DNA from: CAYPKW01 sp964411425
GTDB lineage: Bacteria; Pseudomonadota; Alphaproteobacteria; Dongiales; Dongiaceae
Direction: 5' to 3'
Length of the DNA stretch: 64,000 nt
Assembly (NCBI GenBank): GCA_964411425.1
Contig: CAYPKW010000001.1
Location: forward strand, 54,000-117,999
The notes beneath the pieces were generated by a model. That model made no database searches. It saw only the letters and a list, made by a program, of their open reading frames with translations, and had not been told where the DNA came from. The position numbers were made by a program, and so were the translations under genes. Positions 25,032 through 32,618 of this stretch are shown one piece after another (within the stretch, counting starts at the first letter, position 1; every line of letters begins with the position of its first letter).

Positions 25032-26449
25032 GGCGCGTAGACCCGCGCGCGGAAGGCCTGGGCGAGGCGCGCCACATCGGGCGCCAGCGCGCGTGGCCGC
25101 GTCACCGGCGGAACGTGGTCGCGCACCTCCCGCAACAGCTCGCCCAATGCCGGCGGCGCCGGGCGCTCCGTGACGTGGAGGGCCTGCGAGGCCACCGCCG
25201 CCAGGCACGCCGCCGCCGCTTCCAGGCACTCGCCCGCCTCCTCCTGGCCGCGCCAGGCGGCGAAGCTGGGCGGGGCCACGTCGTTCTGGCCGAAGCCGCC
25301 GCCTTCGCTGCCCGGCAGGAAATTGCGCTGGGCCGCCCGGCGCGCCTGCTCGCCGTAGCCGGCCGCGACGAAGCCGAGGCCCCCCATGTAGCCCTCGCCC
25401 GCCGTGAGCTGGTCGGGCAGCAGCGACACGCGCCCGTCGAGCAACTTCGTGACGTGCCGATCGCACAGCAGGGCGAGGTCGGCCGCCGCCGCGGCCAGGT
25501 TGTCGAGCGCCGGATACGCCTTGCCGTTGTGATAGCCCCCGGTGCTGTAGACGCGGCCCAGCGGGTGCGCCTCGTCGGGCGCAAGGAACACCGGATTGTC
25601 GGTGACCGCGCCGAGCGAGCTCGTCGCCACGTCCTCGGCGCAGGCCTGCGCCCGTCGGTACTGACCCAGTACCCGGGGCAGTATTCGATAGCTCACCGGC
25701 GCCTGGTACGGCCGGCGCCGGCTGGAACCTCCGGCGAGAAGGCCCCGCAGCCGGGCCAGCGCCGCCGCCTCGTACGGGTCGCCCCATAGCTCTTCCAGCT
25801 CGGCCGCATAGGCATCGAGCGGCGCCTGCATCGCCTCGGCGGACAGCGCCAGCACCTGCTCCGCGAGTGCGCCGCGGCCGGCGCCGGCGAGCGCTCCGTC
25901 GGCCGCCAGCGCGCTGGCGCAGGGCGAGCCGTTGACCAGCGCGAGGCTGTCCTTCGGGGCCAGATCGAAGCTCTCGGCCAGGCCGACGAACAGCGGCGCC
26001 AACCCCAGGATCTCTCCGGCCCCGCCCTGGCCGGAGAGCGAGACCGGCGGCAGCGGTCCGCGGTTGAGCAAGCCGGCGACCGCCTCGGCCAGCGCCGGGC
26101 TGATCGCCGCGTGCCCCTCGACGAAGTTGGCGAGCCGCGCGAATACGAAGCCGCGCGCCACCCGTTCGGGTACCGGTGGGCCGAAGGCCACCGCCGCGCC
26201 GTAGGGCGGCTCCTGCGCCTGGCGCCGGCGCTCCTCGGGCGACAGCCGCTTGCCGGCGTTCTGCCCGTAGCCGGTGGTGACGCCGTAGATGGTCGGCGCC
26301 GGCTCGCTTTCCACCAGGCGGTCGAACGCGGCGCGGCATTCGCGCATGCGCTGGAGCGCCGCCGGCGCAAAGTCCACCGCCTCGCCCCGCCAGGCGGCGC
26401 GCCGGTAATTGTCCAAGGAGAAGTCGCGGCGGGAGCCGAGCGTTATCAT
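25028..26449 (-). CDS. HAL/PAL-family ammonia-lyase homologue without MIO serine
   Basis: A 473-residue homologue of histidine/aromatic amino acid ammonia-lyases. The catalytic tyrosine loop is kept (IYGVTTGYGQNAG, Tyr55), as are LALVNGSPCASALAA (cf. LALLNGT) and GAVTDNPVFLAPDE. At the place of the self-processing Ala-Ser-Gly (GASGDLAPL) it reads GGAGEILGLAPL (142-153), so the serine that makes the MIO electrophile is absent. It may be a lyase-like protein with another chemistry or a binding role. It is coupled to yciB by a GTGA overlap. Confidence 0.78.
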   Translation of the reverse strand: MITLGSRRDFSLDNYRRAAWRGEAVDFAPAALQRMRECRAAFDRLVESEPAPTIYGVTTGYGQNAGKRLSPEERRRQAQEPPYGAAVAFGPPVPERVARGFVFARLANFVEGHAAISPALAEAVAGLLNRGPLPPVSLSGQGGAGEILGLAPLFVGLAESFDLAPKDSLALVNGSPCASALAADGALAGAGRGALAEQVLALSAEAMQAPLDAYAAELEELWGDPYEAAALARLRGLLAGGSSRRRPYQAPVSYRILPRVLGQYRRAQACAEDVATSSLGAVTDNPVFLAPDEAHPLGRVYSTGGYHNGKAYPALDNLAAAAADLALLCDRHVTKLLDGRVSLLPDQLTAGEGYMGGLGFVAAGYGEQARRAAQRNFLPGSEGGGFGQNDVAPPSFAAWRGQEEAGECLEAAAACLAAVASQALHVTERPAPPALGELLREVRDHVPPVTRPRALAPDVARLAQAFRARVYAP

Positions 26450-26658
26450 GCCGATGCCTGCGCCTTATGCCGCGCTCTCGCGCTGCCTTGCGGCCCCCTG
26501 CCGCGGTCCAACGCCAATCTTGCATTTCCCGCGCCACATCCGCAAAGTAACCGGCTGGCTGCCTGGCGCCCTTCCCTCGCCCTCCGGCTTCCGGGCCCAG
26601 AGCGGGAGAGGTCGCCCTTGGCCGCCACTCACAGGGGTGACTGGAAAGAGCGGCTTTA

Positions 26659-26979
26659 ATGAACGAACATACCGAATCTGCGAACTCCGGGGGTGGGGAA
26701 TCGTCAGAGCTCCGCGGAAAAGTGAAATGGTTCAATCCCGACAAGGGATTCGGCTTCGTGTCTCCGGCCGATGGTTCGCCGGATGTCTTCCTGCATATTT
26801 CCGCCTTGAAGCAGGCGGGCCTTCAGGATGCGCCGGAGGGATCGACCATCCATTGCGAGGTCGGGCAGGGCCGCAAGGGCCTCCAGGTCTTGCGGGTGAT
26901 CGAACTCGACACCAGCACCGCGACGCCCCGCGAGCCGCGGCCGCGGCGAACCGGACCGCCGCGAGATTACGACCGCTAG
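26659..26979 (+). CDS. cold-shock domain protein
   Basis: A 106-residue protein. After about 18 disordered residues, a CspA-type cold-shock domain runs to about residue 85: GKVKWFNPDKGFGFVSPADGSPDVFLHIS with RNP1 KGFGFV and RNP2 DVFLHIS, both intact. A basic Arg/Pro-rich tail follows (PREPRPRRTGPPRDYDR). It binds single-stranded RNA/DNA. The stop codon TAG is inside the CTAG that begins the 145-bp palindromic repeat, whose hairpins may end or stabilise the transcript. Confidence 0.93.
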   Translation: MNEHTESANSGGGESSELRGKVKWFNPDKGFGFVSPADGSPDVFLHISALKQAGLQDAPEGSTIHCEVGQGRKGLQVLRVIELDTSTATPREPRPRRTGPPRDYDR

Positions 26980-27120
26980 TGGTCCGATCCTGACAGAAAG
27001 TACCCTCATGGGGTATTTTCTGTCAGGTGAATCGGCCCACAAGCGTATGAATGCTAGTGGTATTCAGCTTCCGGCAAATGGTTCCCCCTTGGGAACCATT
27101 TGCCGGAACCATACCACTAG
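26976..27120 (+). repeat. 145-bp MITE-like palindromic repeat, copy 1
   Basis: The element runs from CTAG to CTAG (CTAGTGGT...ACCACTAG). It is built of two palindromic units: unit A (26976-27053) with the stem CCTGACAGAAAGTACCC against GGGTATTTTCTGTCAGG, and unit B (27054-27120) with ends CTAGTGGTAT/ATACCACTAG and an 18-bp perfect stem TTCCGGCAAATGGTTCCC. It codes for nothing. An inverted copy lies at 51365-51509. Its first TAG is the stop codon of the cold-shock gene. Confidence 0.92.
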
Positions 27121-27182
27121 GAGCGTGCGCGCGTAATGGGCGCGCCCGCCGGCGGGCCGGCGGTAGCGGCTTGAGGCGGGTC

Positions 27183-27668
27183 GTGGCGATCGATTCGCGG
27201 GTGTTGCGCGATGCCCTGGGGTGTTTTGCCACCGGCGTCACCGTGGTGACCTCGGTGACCCCCGAGGGCGCGTTGCTGGGGATCACGGCCAACTCGTTCA
27301 ATTCGGTCTCGCTCGACCCGCCGCTGGTGCTGTTCAGCCTGCACCGCGGCGCCTACAGCTTGCAGGACTTCGCGCGCAGCGGCTGCTTCGCCATCAACGT
27401 GCTGAGCGAGGGCCAGCGCCACCTCTCCGTCGCCTTCGCCAAGCCGCTCGCCGACAAGTGGGACGGGATCGCCTACGAGGTGTGGGAGACCGGCTGCCCG
27501 ATCTTCCCCGACGCGCTCGCCAAGCTCGATTGCCGCACTCGTTCGACGCACGACGGCGGCGACCACGTCATCTTCGTGGGCGAGGTGCTGCGCATGGCCG
27601 CCGCGAGCCACGGCCGGCCGCTGCTGTATTTCCGCGGCGCCTACAGCCAGATCGGCGAGATCATATAG
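27183..27668 (+). CDS. flavin reductase (DIM6/NTAB family)
   Basis: A 161-residue FMN-binding protein of the flavin_reduct family: LRDALGCFATGVTVVTSVTPEGALLGITANSFNSVSLDPPLVLFSLHRGAYSLQDFARSGCFAINVLSEGQ, ending DHVIFVGEVLRM and PLLYFRGAYSQIG. It uses NAD(P)H to make reduced flavin. I choose GTG 27183 because the domain begins there; the in-frame ATG at 27051 lies inside the repeat. The next gene has an acyl-CoA dehydrogenase fold, so the pair may be a two-component system. Confidence 0.9.
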   Translation: MAIDSRVLRDALGCFATGVTVVTSVTPEGALLGITANSFNSVSLDPPLVLFSLHRGAYSLQDFARSGCFAINVLSEGQRHLSVAFAKPLADKWDGIAYEVWETGCPIFPDALAKLDCRTRSTHDGGDHVIFVGEVLRMAAASHGRPLLYFRGAYSQIGEII

Positions 27669-27773
27669 AAGGGATCCCTTGGACCGGACCGGCTTGCGCC
27701 GCTTCCGGGCCATCGTGTAGGTTGCTCGGCAGCGCGGGGCGCGGCAGGCGAATTTCCGGACAACGAGGGTATT

Positions 27774-29183
27774 ATGAGCGACGTGAAGCGCTGGGGCGAC
27801 GAGGATTTCTGGGGCCTCGGCTTCGAGTTCGACCCGCAGTGGCTTCTGACCGACGAGCAGAAGAAGATCCAGCAGCAGGTGATCGAGCTGTCGCGCACGG
27901 TGATGCGCGACAACGCCATCGAGAGCGACAAGAAACTGCTGTTCCCGCGCAAGAACTTCGAGGTGCTGGCCAAGCACGGGCTGCTCGGCCTCTTGGTGCC
28001 GAAGTCGCTCGGCGGCATGGGCCAGAACCACGTCTGCGCCGCCATGGTGGTGGAAACGATCGCGCGCTACGGCTGCCCCTCGACCGCCATGTGCTACACC
28101 ATGCATATCGGCGCGCTCGCGGCGGCCTTGCTGCGCCACCACGACAACGCGACGCTCAAGGACATCCTGAGGAGGGTGGACAAGGACGTGCTGGTGGGCA
28201 CGCTCTCCTACTCCGACCCGGAGACGGGATCGCATTTCTGGTACCCGGTGTCGTCCGGCGCGGAGAAGGTGCCGGGCGGCTACCGGGTGCGCAAGAAGGC
28301 GTCCTGGACCACCTCGGGCGGCTTCGCCGACTGGTACGTCCTGCAGACCACCAGCCCCGACTTCGCCGGCAACTATTCCGACCTCACCTGCTGGTTGGCA
28401 CTCGGGCCCGAGGTCAAGGCCGAGCCCTCGAAGTGGGACGGGCTGGGCCTGCGCGGCAACCAGTCGGGCACCCTCGAGCTCGACAACGTGCTGCTCGCCC
28501 CCGATCGCATGGTGGGGCCGAAGGGCGACGGGGCCAGTTCCAACGACGAGGCGGTGGACCCGTTCTTCCTGCTCTGTTCGTCCGCGTGCTGGAACGGCAT
28601 CGCGCTCGGGCTGATCGACATCGCCAAGCGCCACACCACCACGAAGAAGCACGTCGACGTGGGCCTGCGGGTGGCCGACTACCCGACCATCCAGGACTAC
28701 GTGGGCGAGGCCATTTGCGACACCAACAGCGCGCGCGCCCTCAACTTCCAGATGGCGGCGGCGATGGATCGCCTTACCAACAATTGCGACTGGTCGATTC
28801 ACCGCGACACCAAGGTGCTGCCCCGCGCCTCGGTGCTGCACTGGATGTGGCAGGTGAAGTTCGTGGCCGCCAAGAACGTGGCCCACGTGGCGGACAAGAT
28901 GCTGCACGCCTGCGGCGGCACCGGCTACAAGCCGGGGCTCGGCATCGAGCGCTACCTGCGCGACGGTAAGGCCGGCTGGGTGATGGGGCCGACCAACGAG
29001 GTGTTGCGCCAGTTCGTCGGCAAATCGGCGTTGCTCGGCTTCGCCTCGCTCGACTACTGGAACCAGAACGTCAACGAGCGGCTGCTCGCGAACGAGCTGA
29101 AGAAGCTCGACGCCAAGGCCAAGCGCGCGCTGGCCGAAAGGCTGCTCGCCGAAGTCACGGGCGCCGGCAAGGCCGCGGAGTAG
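27774..29183 (+). CDS. acyl-CoA dehydrogenase-fold flavoprotein
   Basis: A 469-residue protein with the three ACAD segments: N-terminal helices (LTDEQKKIQQQVIELSRTVMRDNAIE, LLGLLVPKSLGGMGQNHVCAAMVVE), the central beta domain (GGYRVRKKASWTTSGGFADWYVLQTT, WDGLGLRGNQSGTLELDNVLLAPDRMVG) and the C-terminal helical domain (HVADKMLHACGGTGYKPGLGIERYLRDGKAGWVMGPTNEVLRQFVGKSALLG). It may oxidise an acyl-CoA. Since a flavin reductase lies 105 bases upstream, an FMNH2-dependent monooxygenase of the ACAD fold (DszC-like) is an alternative. Confidence 0.88.
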   Translation: MSDVKRWGDEDFWGLGFEFDPQWLLTDEQKKIQQQVIELSRTVMRDNAIESDKKLLFPRKNFEVLAKHGLLGLLVPKSLGGMGQNHVCAAMVVETIARYGCPSTAMCYTMHIGALAAALLRHHDNATLKDILRRVDKDVLVGTLSYSDPETGSHFWYPVSSGAEKVPGGYRVRKKASWTTSGGFADWYVLQTTSPDFAGNYSDLTCWLALGPEVKAEPSKWDGLGLRGNQSGTLELDNVLLAPDRMVGPKGDGASSNDEAVDPFFLLCSSACWNGIALGLIDIAKRHTTTKKHVDVGLRVADYPTIQDYVGEAICDTNSARALNFQMAAAMDRLTNNCDWSIHRDTKVLPRASVLHWMWQVKFVAAKNVAHVADKMLHACGGTGYKPGLGIERYLRDGKAGWVMGPTNEVLRQFVGKSALLGFASLDYWNQNVNERLLANELKKLDAKAKRALAERLLAEVTGAGKAAE

Positions 29184-29241
29184 CGGCAGCCGCGCCGCGC
29201 CCACACCGTCGAAACATGAGGACCATTGCGCAGGCGCCGCG

Positions 29242-29847
29242 TCAGCCCTCCAGCGCCCTATCGCCGCGATGGGCGCCCAACGATTCGGAAAGTCGGCGGG
29301 TGATTTGGACCATGAGGTCCGGGGTATCGCGGTCGAGGCCGTAGACCCACTCCGGGAAGTTGAGCGGCTGCTGCACGGCCCAGATCTCGTCGTGCCGGTC
29401 GGGCGGCAGGATTCGGGCTGGGTCACCGACCGCGACCCAGCCGATGGGGACCGTGCTGCCCGGATCGAGGCGCGTGCGCAGGTGGACGGTCCCGTGCACG
29501 CGGACTTCGGAGCCGCGGCCGAGCCGGGCACCGTGGAACACCGCGGCGCCGGTCGCGATGAAGACCTGCTCTTCCAGCGTGGCGCCGGCGACGTGGGCGT
29601 TGGGGCCGATCAGGCAGTGGTCGCCGATGCTGCAGGCGTGCCGGCGGCTGGCGCGGATGACGGCGTTCTCCATCACGATGCAGTCGCGGCCGATGCGGAT
29701 GGCGCCGCCGGCCTCGCCGATGATGCGGGCGCCGTGCATGACGCGGACGCCGGGACCCACGCTTACGTCGCCGCACACCGTGGCGTCGGGCGCGACCCAG
29801 GCCGTGGGATCGAGCTCGGGGCGCCGCCCCTCGTGTTCGATGAGCAT
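29242..29847 (-). CDS. left-handed beta-helix (gamma carbonic anhydrase-like) protein
   Basis: A 201-residue hexapeptide-repeat protein: PTAWVAPDATVCGDVSVGPGVRVMHGARIIGEAGGAIRIGRDCIVMENAVIRASRRHACSIGDHCLIGPNAHVAGATLEEQVFIATGAAVFHGARLG. It resembles the gamma-class carbonic anhydrase/YrdA family, with histidines at HACSIGDHCLIGPNAHVAG. Metal binding and carbonic anhydrase activity are not certain. The C-terminal 60 residues form a helical tail. Single gene. Confidence 0.85.
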   Translation of the reverse strand: MLIEHEGRRPELDPTAWVAPDATVCGDVSVGPGVRVMHGARIIGEAGGAIRIGRDCIVMENAVIRASRRHACSIGDHCLIGPNAHVAGATLEEQVFIATGAAVFHGARLGRGSEVRVHGTVHLRTRLDPGSTVPIGWVAVGDPARILPPDRHDEIWAVQQPLNFPEWVYGLDRDTPDLMVQITRRLSESLGAHRGDRALEG

Positions 29848-29916
29848 TGTTGCCTCCCGTCGTCGCTCCCGATCGACACTCTCGCCGTAGAATTCGCGGC
29901 CGGCGAACGCTTCCGG

Positions 29917-30363
29917 TCAGCGCGCGGCGGCGCCGATGGCGAGCACCTCCACCCGGCGCGAGCGCGCCAGGGCGGCAAGACGCGCGTCGGCGGTCGCCAG
30001 CGCGGCACCCTCCTGTTCCGCAAGCGCCAAGTAGAGACAGTCGGGCAGGCGGTGCCCCACGGTAAGAGCCAGCGCCAGCGCAGGCTGGACGATGTCTTCG
30101 TCCGCCGCCAGGCGCAGCGCGCCCTGGGCGACGGCGCCCAAGAGCACGGCGAGGCTCGCCGAAGCGGCCTCGGCGCGCAATTCTCCATCGGCAACCTTGC
30201 GACGCAGCGCCGCCGCCGCTTCGACGAGCATCAGTCGCGGCGCGATCCACGAGATCGATAACAGGTGCAGGTCCGCCGCGGCATCGCTGGCCGGCTCATC
30301 GACGACCCATTTTACCGCCACCGAGGCGTCGAGAACCGCCGCGGTCGTTCTAGCCCCAGGCAT
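29917..30363 (-). CDS. PIN-domain toxin (VapC/FitB-like)
   Basis: A 148-residue PIN-domain RNase. Acidic residues of the Mg2+ site are in VLDASVAVKWVVDEPASD (first Asp), PRLMLVEAAAALRRK (Glu), PDCLYLALAEQEGAALATADARLAALAR (later Asp residues). Such toxins cleave tRNA or rRNA when free of their antitoxin. The gene overlaps the end of its antitoxin gene by 14 bases. There is no sign of damage. Confidence 0.9.
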   Translation of the reverse strand: MPGARTTAAVLDASVAVKWVVDEPASDAAADLHLLSISWIAPRLMLVEAAAALRRKVADGELRAEAASASLAVLLGAVAQGALRLAADEDIVQPALALALTVGHRLPDCLYLALAEQEGAALATADARLAALARSRRVEVLAIGAAAR

Positions 30364-30595
30364 CGCGTTCCTGGCGGATCAGTCGGGCGCTGTCGGATGC
30401 GCGCTTGCCGGCCGGACGGCGCGTGTCCGCCCTTGCGGCCGCGGCGCGGCGCGCGAACGCCTCTCGCTTCGCCGCCACCGATTCGGCGAGCGTTCGCCGC
30501 ACTTCTTCCTCCACGGAGGTGCCGCGCGCGCGCGCGCGCGTCCGGACGGCCGCCGCGACGCTATCGGGAACCTTTCGTACTTTCAGGTCGGCCAT
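30350..30595 (-). CDS. FitA/VapB-like antitoxin
   Basis: An 81-residue protein. The N-terminal MADLKVRKVPDSVAAAVRTRARARGTSVEEEVRRTLAESVAAK is a ribbon-helix-helix domain of the FitA type. The rest is a helical, Arg-rich tail that would cover the PIN active site. The start follows GAGGAAACAGTTC. A promoter with a perfect palindrome lies 31-59 bases upstream and is probably the autoregulatory operator. Confidence 0.88.
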   Translation of the reverse strand: MADLKVRKVPDSVAAAVRTRARARGTSVEEEVRRTLAESVAAKREAFARRAAAARADTRRPAGKRASDSARLIRQERDAWG

Positions 30596-30625
30596 GAACT
30601 GTTTCCTCGACCGGCGATCCGGCGC

Positions 30626-30654
30626 AGTCTAACTTTGACCCCATGTGGGGTCAA
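30626..30654 (-). promoter_or_regulatory. promoter and operator of the FitAB-like locus
   Basis: On the minus strand, TTGACC (30649-30654) and TAGACT (30626-30631) lie 17 bases apart. The -35 element is one arm of TTGACCCCATGTGGGGTCAA (30635-30654), a palindrome with nine-base arms. Binding of the RHH antitoxin there would cover the -35 box and spacer. Confidence 0.7.
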
Positions 30655-30736
30655 GGGGAAAGCGGGGGAAAGACGAGGTCGGTCTCGAAATTCCGCCGCG
30701 ACGCGAGGCTTCGCCGCGCCGCGCGGCCGTGCCATC

Positions 30737-31594
30737 ATGGGCGGCATGGTCCGTGGTCTCGCCTTCGCGCTGTGGCAGAGCATCCGCGGCTTCGTCGCGC
30801 ATGACGGCGTCAGCCTAGCCGGTTACATCGCCTACAGCGGGCTTCTCGCGCTCTTTCCATTCGTCATATTCCTGGCCGGCCTGGCCGCGCTCGTGGGCGA
30901 GCCGGCGGCCGCGGATCGCTTCATCGCGCTCTCCGCCGACTTCCTGCCGGCCGAAGTCGCCCTGACGCTGGCGCCCATCGTGGCCGAAGTGCTCGCGGGC
31001 AGCGGCGCCACCGTCGCCGTGATCGTTCTGTCGCTGTGGGCGGCCTCCTCGGGCGTCGAGGCTCTGCGCAGCGCCGTCGACCGCGCCTACGGCGCCAAGC
31101 GAACGAGGCCCTTCTGGTTGCGACGGTTGCAGGGTCTCGCTTTCGTGGCGGCGGCGTCGCTCGCCGCGATATTCGCCATGACGGCGATCGTGATCGCGCC
31201 GCTGGTCTGGGACTTCGTGACGAGCAGGCTCGGGACGCCGCCGGGCGCGCATTGGCTCTGGCTGGCGGCGCGTTATGCGCTGGCGGCGCTGGCGCTGTTC
31301 GCGGTCTTTCTGCTCTTCTATCGGTGGCTGCCCAGCAGCACGCACCATTGGCGCTGGCATGCCCCCGGCGCCGTGTTCGCCTGCCTGCTCTGGCTCGGGC
31401 TGGCGACCTCGTATTCGCTCTATCTGGAGCAGGTGGGCGGTTACCGGCTCGTCTACGGCAGTCTCGGCGGCATCGTAGCGACGCTGTTCTTTTTTTTCTT
31501 GAGCGCCGCCGTGGCGATCCTCGGCGCCGAGTTCAACGCCGCCCTCGGCGAACGGCCGCCGTCGCCGGCGGATCGAATGAGCTCAGAACGATAA
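30737..31594 (+). CDS. YihY/BrkB family inner-membrane protein
   Basis: A 285-residue protein with about six hydrophobic helices. Family signatures: LAGYIAYSGLLALFPFVIFLAGLAALVG, VLSLWAASSGVEALRSAVDRAYGAKRTRPFWLRRLQGL, WRWHAPGAVFACLLWLGLATSYSLYLEQVGGYRLVYGSLGGIVATLFFFFLSAAVAILGAEFNAAL. The function of YihY (often mislabelled RNase BN) is not settled. I use ATG 30737, where the protein begins with its basic amphipathic helix; a second ATG lies at 30746. Confidence 0.9.
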   Translation: MGGMVRGLAFALWQSIRGFVAHDGVSLAGYIAYSGLLALFPFVIFLAGLAALVGEPAAADRFIALSADFLPAEVALTLAPIVAEVLAGSGATVAVIVLSLWAASSGVEALRSAVDRAYGAKRTRPFWLRRLQGLAFVAAASLAAIFAMTAIVIAPLVWDFVTSRLGTPPGAHWLWLAARYALAALALFAVFLLFYRWLPSSTHHWRWHAPGAVFACLLWLGLATSYSLYLEQVGGYRLVYGSLGGIVATLFFFFLSAAVAILGAEFNAALGERPPSPADRMSSER

Positions 31595-31645
31595 GGACTC
31601 GGGCGGCTTGATTTCGATTCCCCCTCGCCCATCCCTCGCTCGCGC

Positions 31646-31681
31646 TTGACCGGCGTCGGTATGTACGGATATAATCCGTAC
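31646..31681 (+). promoter_or_regulatory. promoter and operator of the TacAT-like locus
   Basis: TTGACC (31646-31651) and TATAAT (31670-31675) are separated by 18 bases, a near-consensus sigma-70 promoter. The -10 lies in GTACGGATATAATCCGTAC (31663-31681), a perfect inverted repeat with eight-base arms and a three-base centre. It is 29 bases before the antitoxin start, as expected for an RHH antitoxin operator. Confidence 0.75.
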
Positions 31682-31709
31682 GTTATCCAAGACGGAGAGG
31701 GAGGCTGCC

Positions 31710-31988
31710 ATGTCGGCGACCGGCGCGGCCCGGGAAGATAGGATCGAGTTGCGGGCCACCAAGGAGGAAAAGCGGCTCCTGGCGACGGCCGCCGCCCATG
31801 AACGGCTGGACGTGACCAGTTTCATCATGCGCCACATGCTGGCCACCGCGCGCGAGGTGGTGGATCGCGCCGACCGCATCGTCCTCTCCGAGCGCGATAC
31901 CGTGCGCGTGCTGGAACTGCTGGAGCACCCGCCCAAGCCTGCTCCGGCCCTGATGACCGCCGCGCGCCGCCGTGTCGCCCGGACGTAA
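31710..31988 (+). CDS. tacA: DUF1778 (TacA-like) antitoxin
   Basis: A 92-residue protein. EDRIELRATKEEKRLLATAAAHERLDVTSFIMRHMLATAREVVD is the RHH domain of the DUF1778 family; the C-terminal ERDTVRVLELLEHPPKPAPALMTAARR is the toxin-binding tail. The family pairs with GNAT toxins of the TacT type, and one lies directly downstream, overlapping by 17 bases. GGAGAGGGAGG is upstream of the ATG. Confidence 0.92.
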   Translation: MSATGAAREDRIELRATKEEKRLLATAAAHERLDVTSFIMRHMLATAREVVDRADRIVLSERDTVRVLELLEHPPKPAPALMTAARRRVART

Positions 31989-32520
31989 CTCCATTGCGGA
32001 TTGGCGCGAAGAGCCTGTCGGGCGGCATCATGACCGCAAGCGTTTCGATTGCGGTTCGCGCGACCTCAACGATTACCTCGAACGCTACGCCCGACGGAAC
32101 CATGAATCCGGCGGCGCCAAGACCTTCGTCGCGGTGTCCCCGGCCGAACCGGCGCGCGTCCTGGGTTTCTATTCGATCAGCCCCGGCGCTATCGAATTCG
32201 CCCGCGTGCCGACTAAACTGACCAAGAAACTCGGCCGCTACGATGTGCCGGTCTTTCGGCTTGGGCGACTCGCGGTCGATCTCACCGTGCAGGGCCAGGG
32301 GCTTGGCGGCGACTTGCTGCTGGCGGCCGGCGAACGAGCCTTGGCCGTTGCGGTGGAAATCGGCGGCGTCGCGCTTGCCATCGACGCGAAGGACGAAAAG
32401 GCGGCTCGCTGGTACGAGCGGTTCGGTGCCCTTTCGCTGCTGGACGACCCGCTCAAGCTGATCCTCCCCCTCGCCGTCATTGCCGATGCTATTGGAACAG
32501 CCGGAAAGCGGCGACGGTGA
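31972..32520 (+). CDS. tacT: GNAT acetyltransferase toxin (TacT-like)
   Basis: A 182-residue GNAT protein read from GTG 31972. It has FDCGSRDLNDYLERYARRNHESGGAKTFVAV, LGFYSISPGAIEF, LGRLAVDLTVQGQGLGGDLLLAAGERAL (acetyl-CoA loop Q-GQG-LG at 107-113) and a tyrosine at 148 in ARWYERFGA that serves as the catalytic acid in TacT. Such toxins acetylate the amino group of charged tRNAs and stop translation. All key residues are present, so it should be active. Confidence 0.92.
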   Translation: MSPGRNSIADWREEPVGRHHDRKRFDCGSRDLNDYLERYARRNHESGGAKTFVAVSPAEPARVLGFYSISPGAIEFARVPTKLTKKLGRYDVPVFRLGRLAVDLTVQGQGLGGDLLLAAGERALAVAVEIGGVALAIDAKDEKAARWYERFGALSLLDDPLKLILPLAVIADAIGTAGKRRR

Positions 32521-32555
32521 AGCGAATCGGCCCAGCCCATCGCTCGCCCGATCCG

Positions 32556-32579
32556 GTAGTGTCTCAGTTTGAATTTCGG
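32556..32579 (+). repeat. left terminal inverted repeat of the protease element
   Basis: 24 bases, GTAGTGTCTC then AGTTTGAATTTCGG. It pairs with 33667-33690 in inverted orientation; the only differences are CTC against TTT inside the ninth to tenth positions. Confidence 0.75.
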
Positions 32580-32618
32580 GTTCCGACCCAAAGGAGACAC
32601 TCGCGACGCTGCAGAGTC

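Noticed and set aside
27117..29531. 804-codon minus-strand frame over flavin reductase and ACAD genes
   Set aside because: Antisense shadow without motif; its start lies in unrelated sequence.
30526..30543. GCGCGCGC tract that might suggest a repeat array
   Set aside because: It is a simple dinucleotide run inside the antitoxin gene (Arg/Ala codons). No CRISPR-like spaced repeats occur anywhere in the window.
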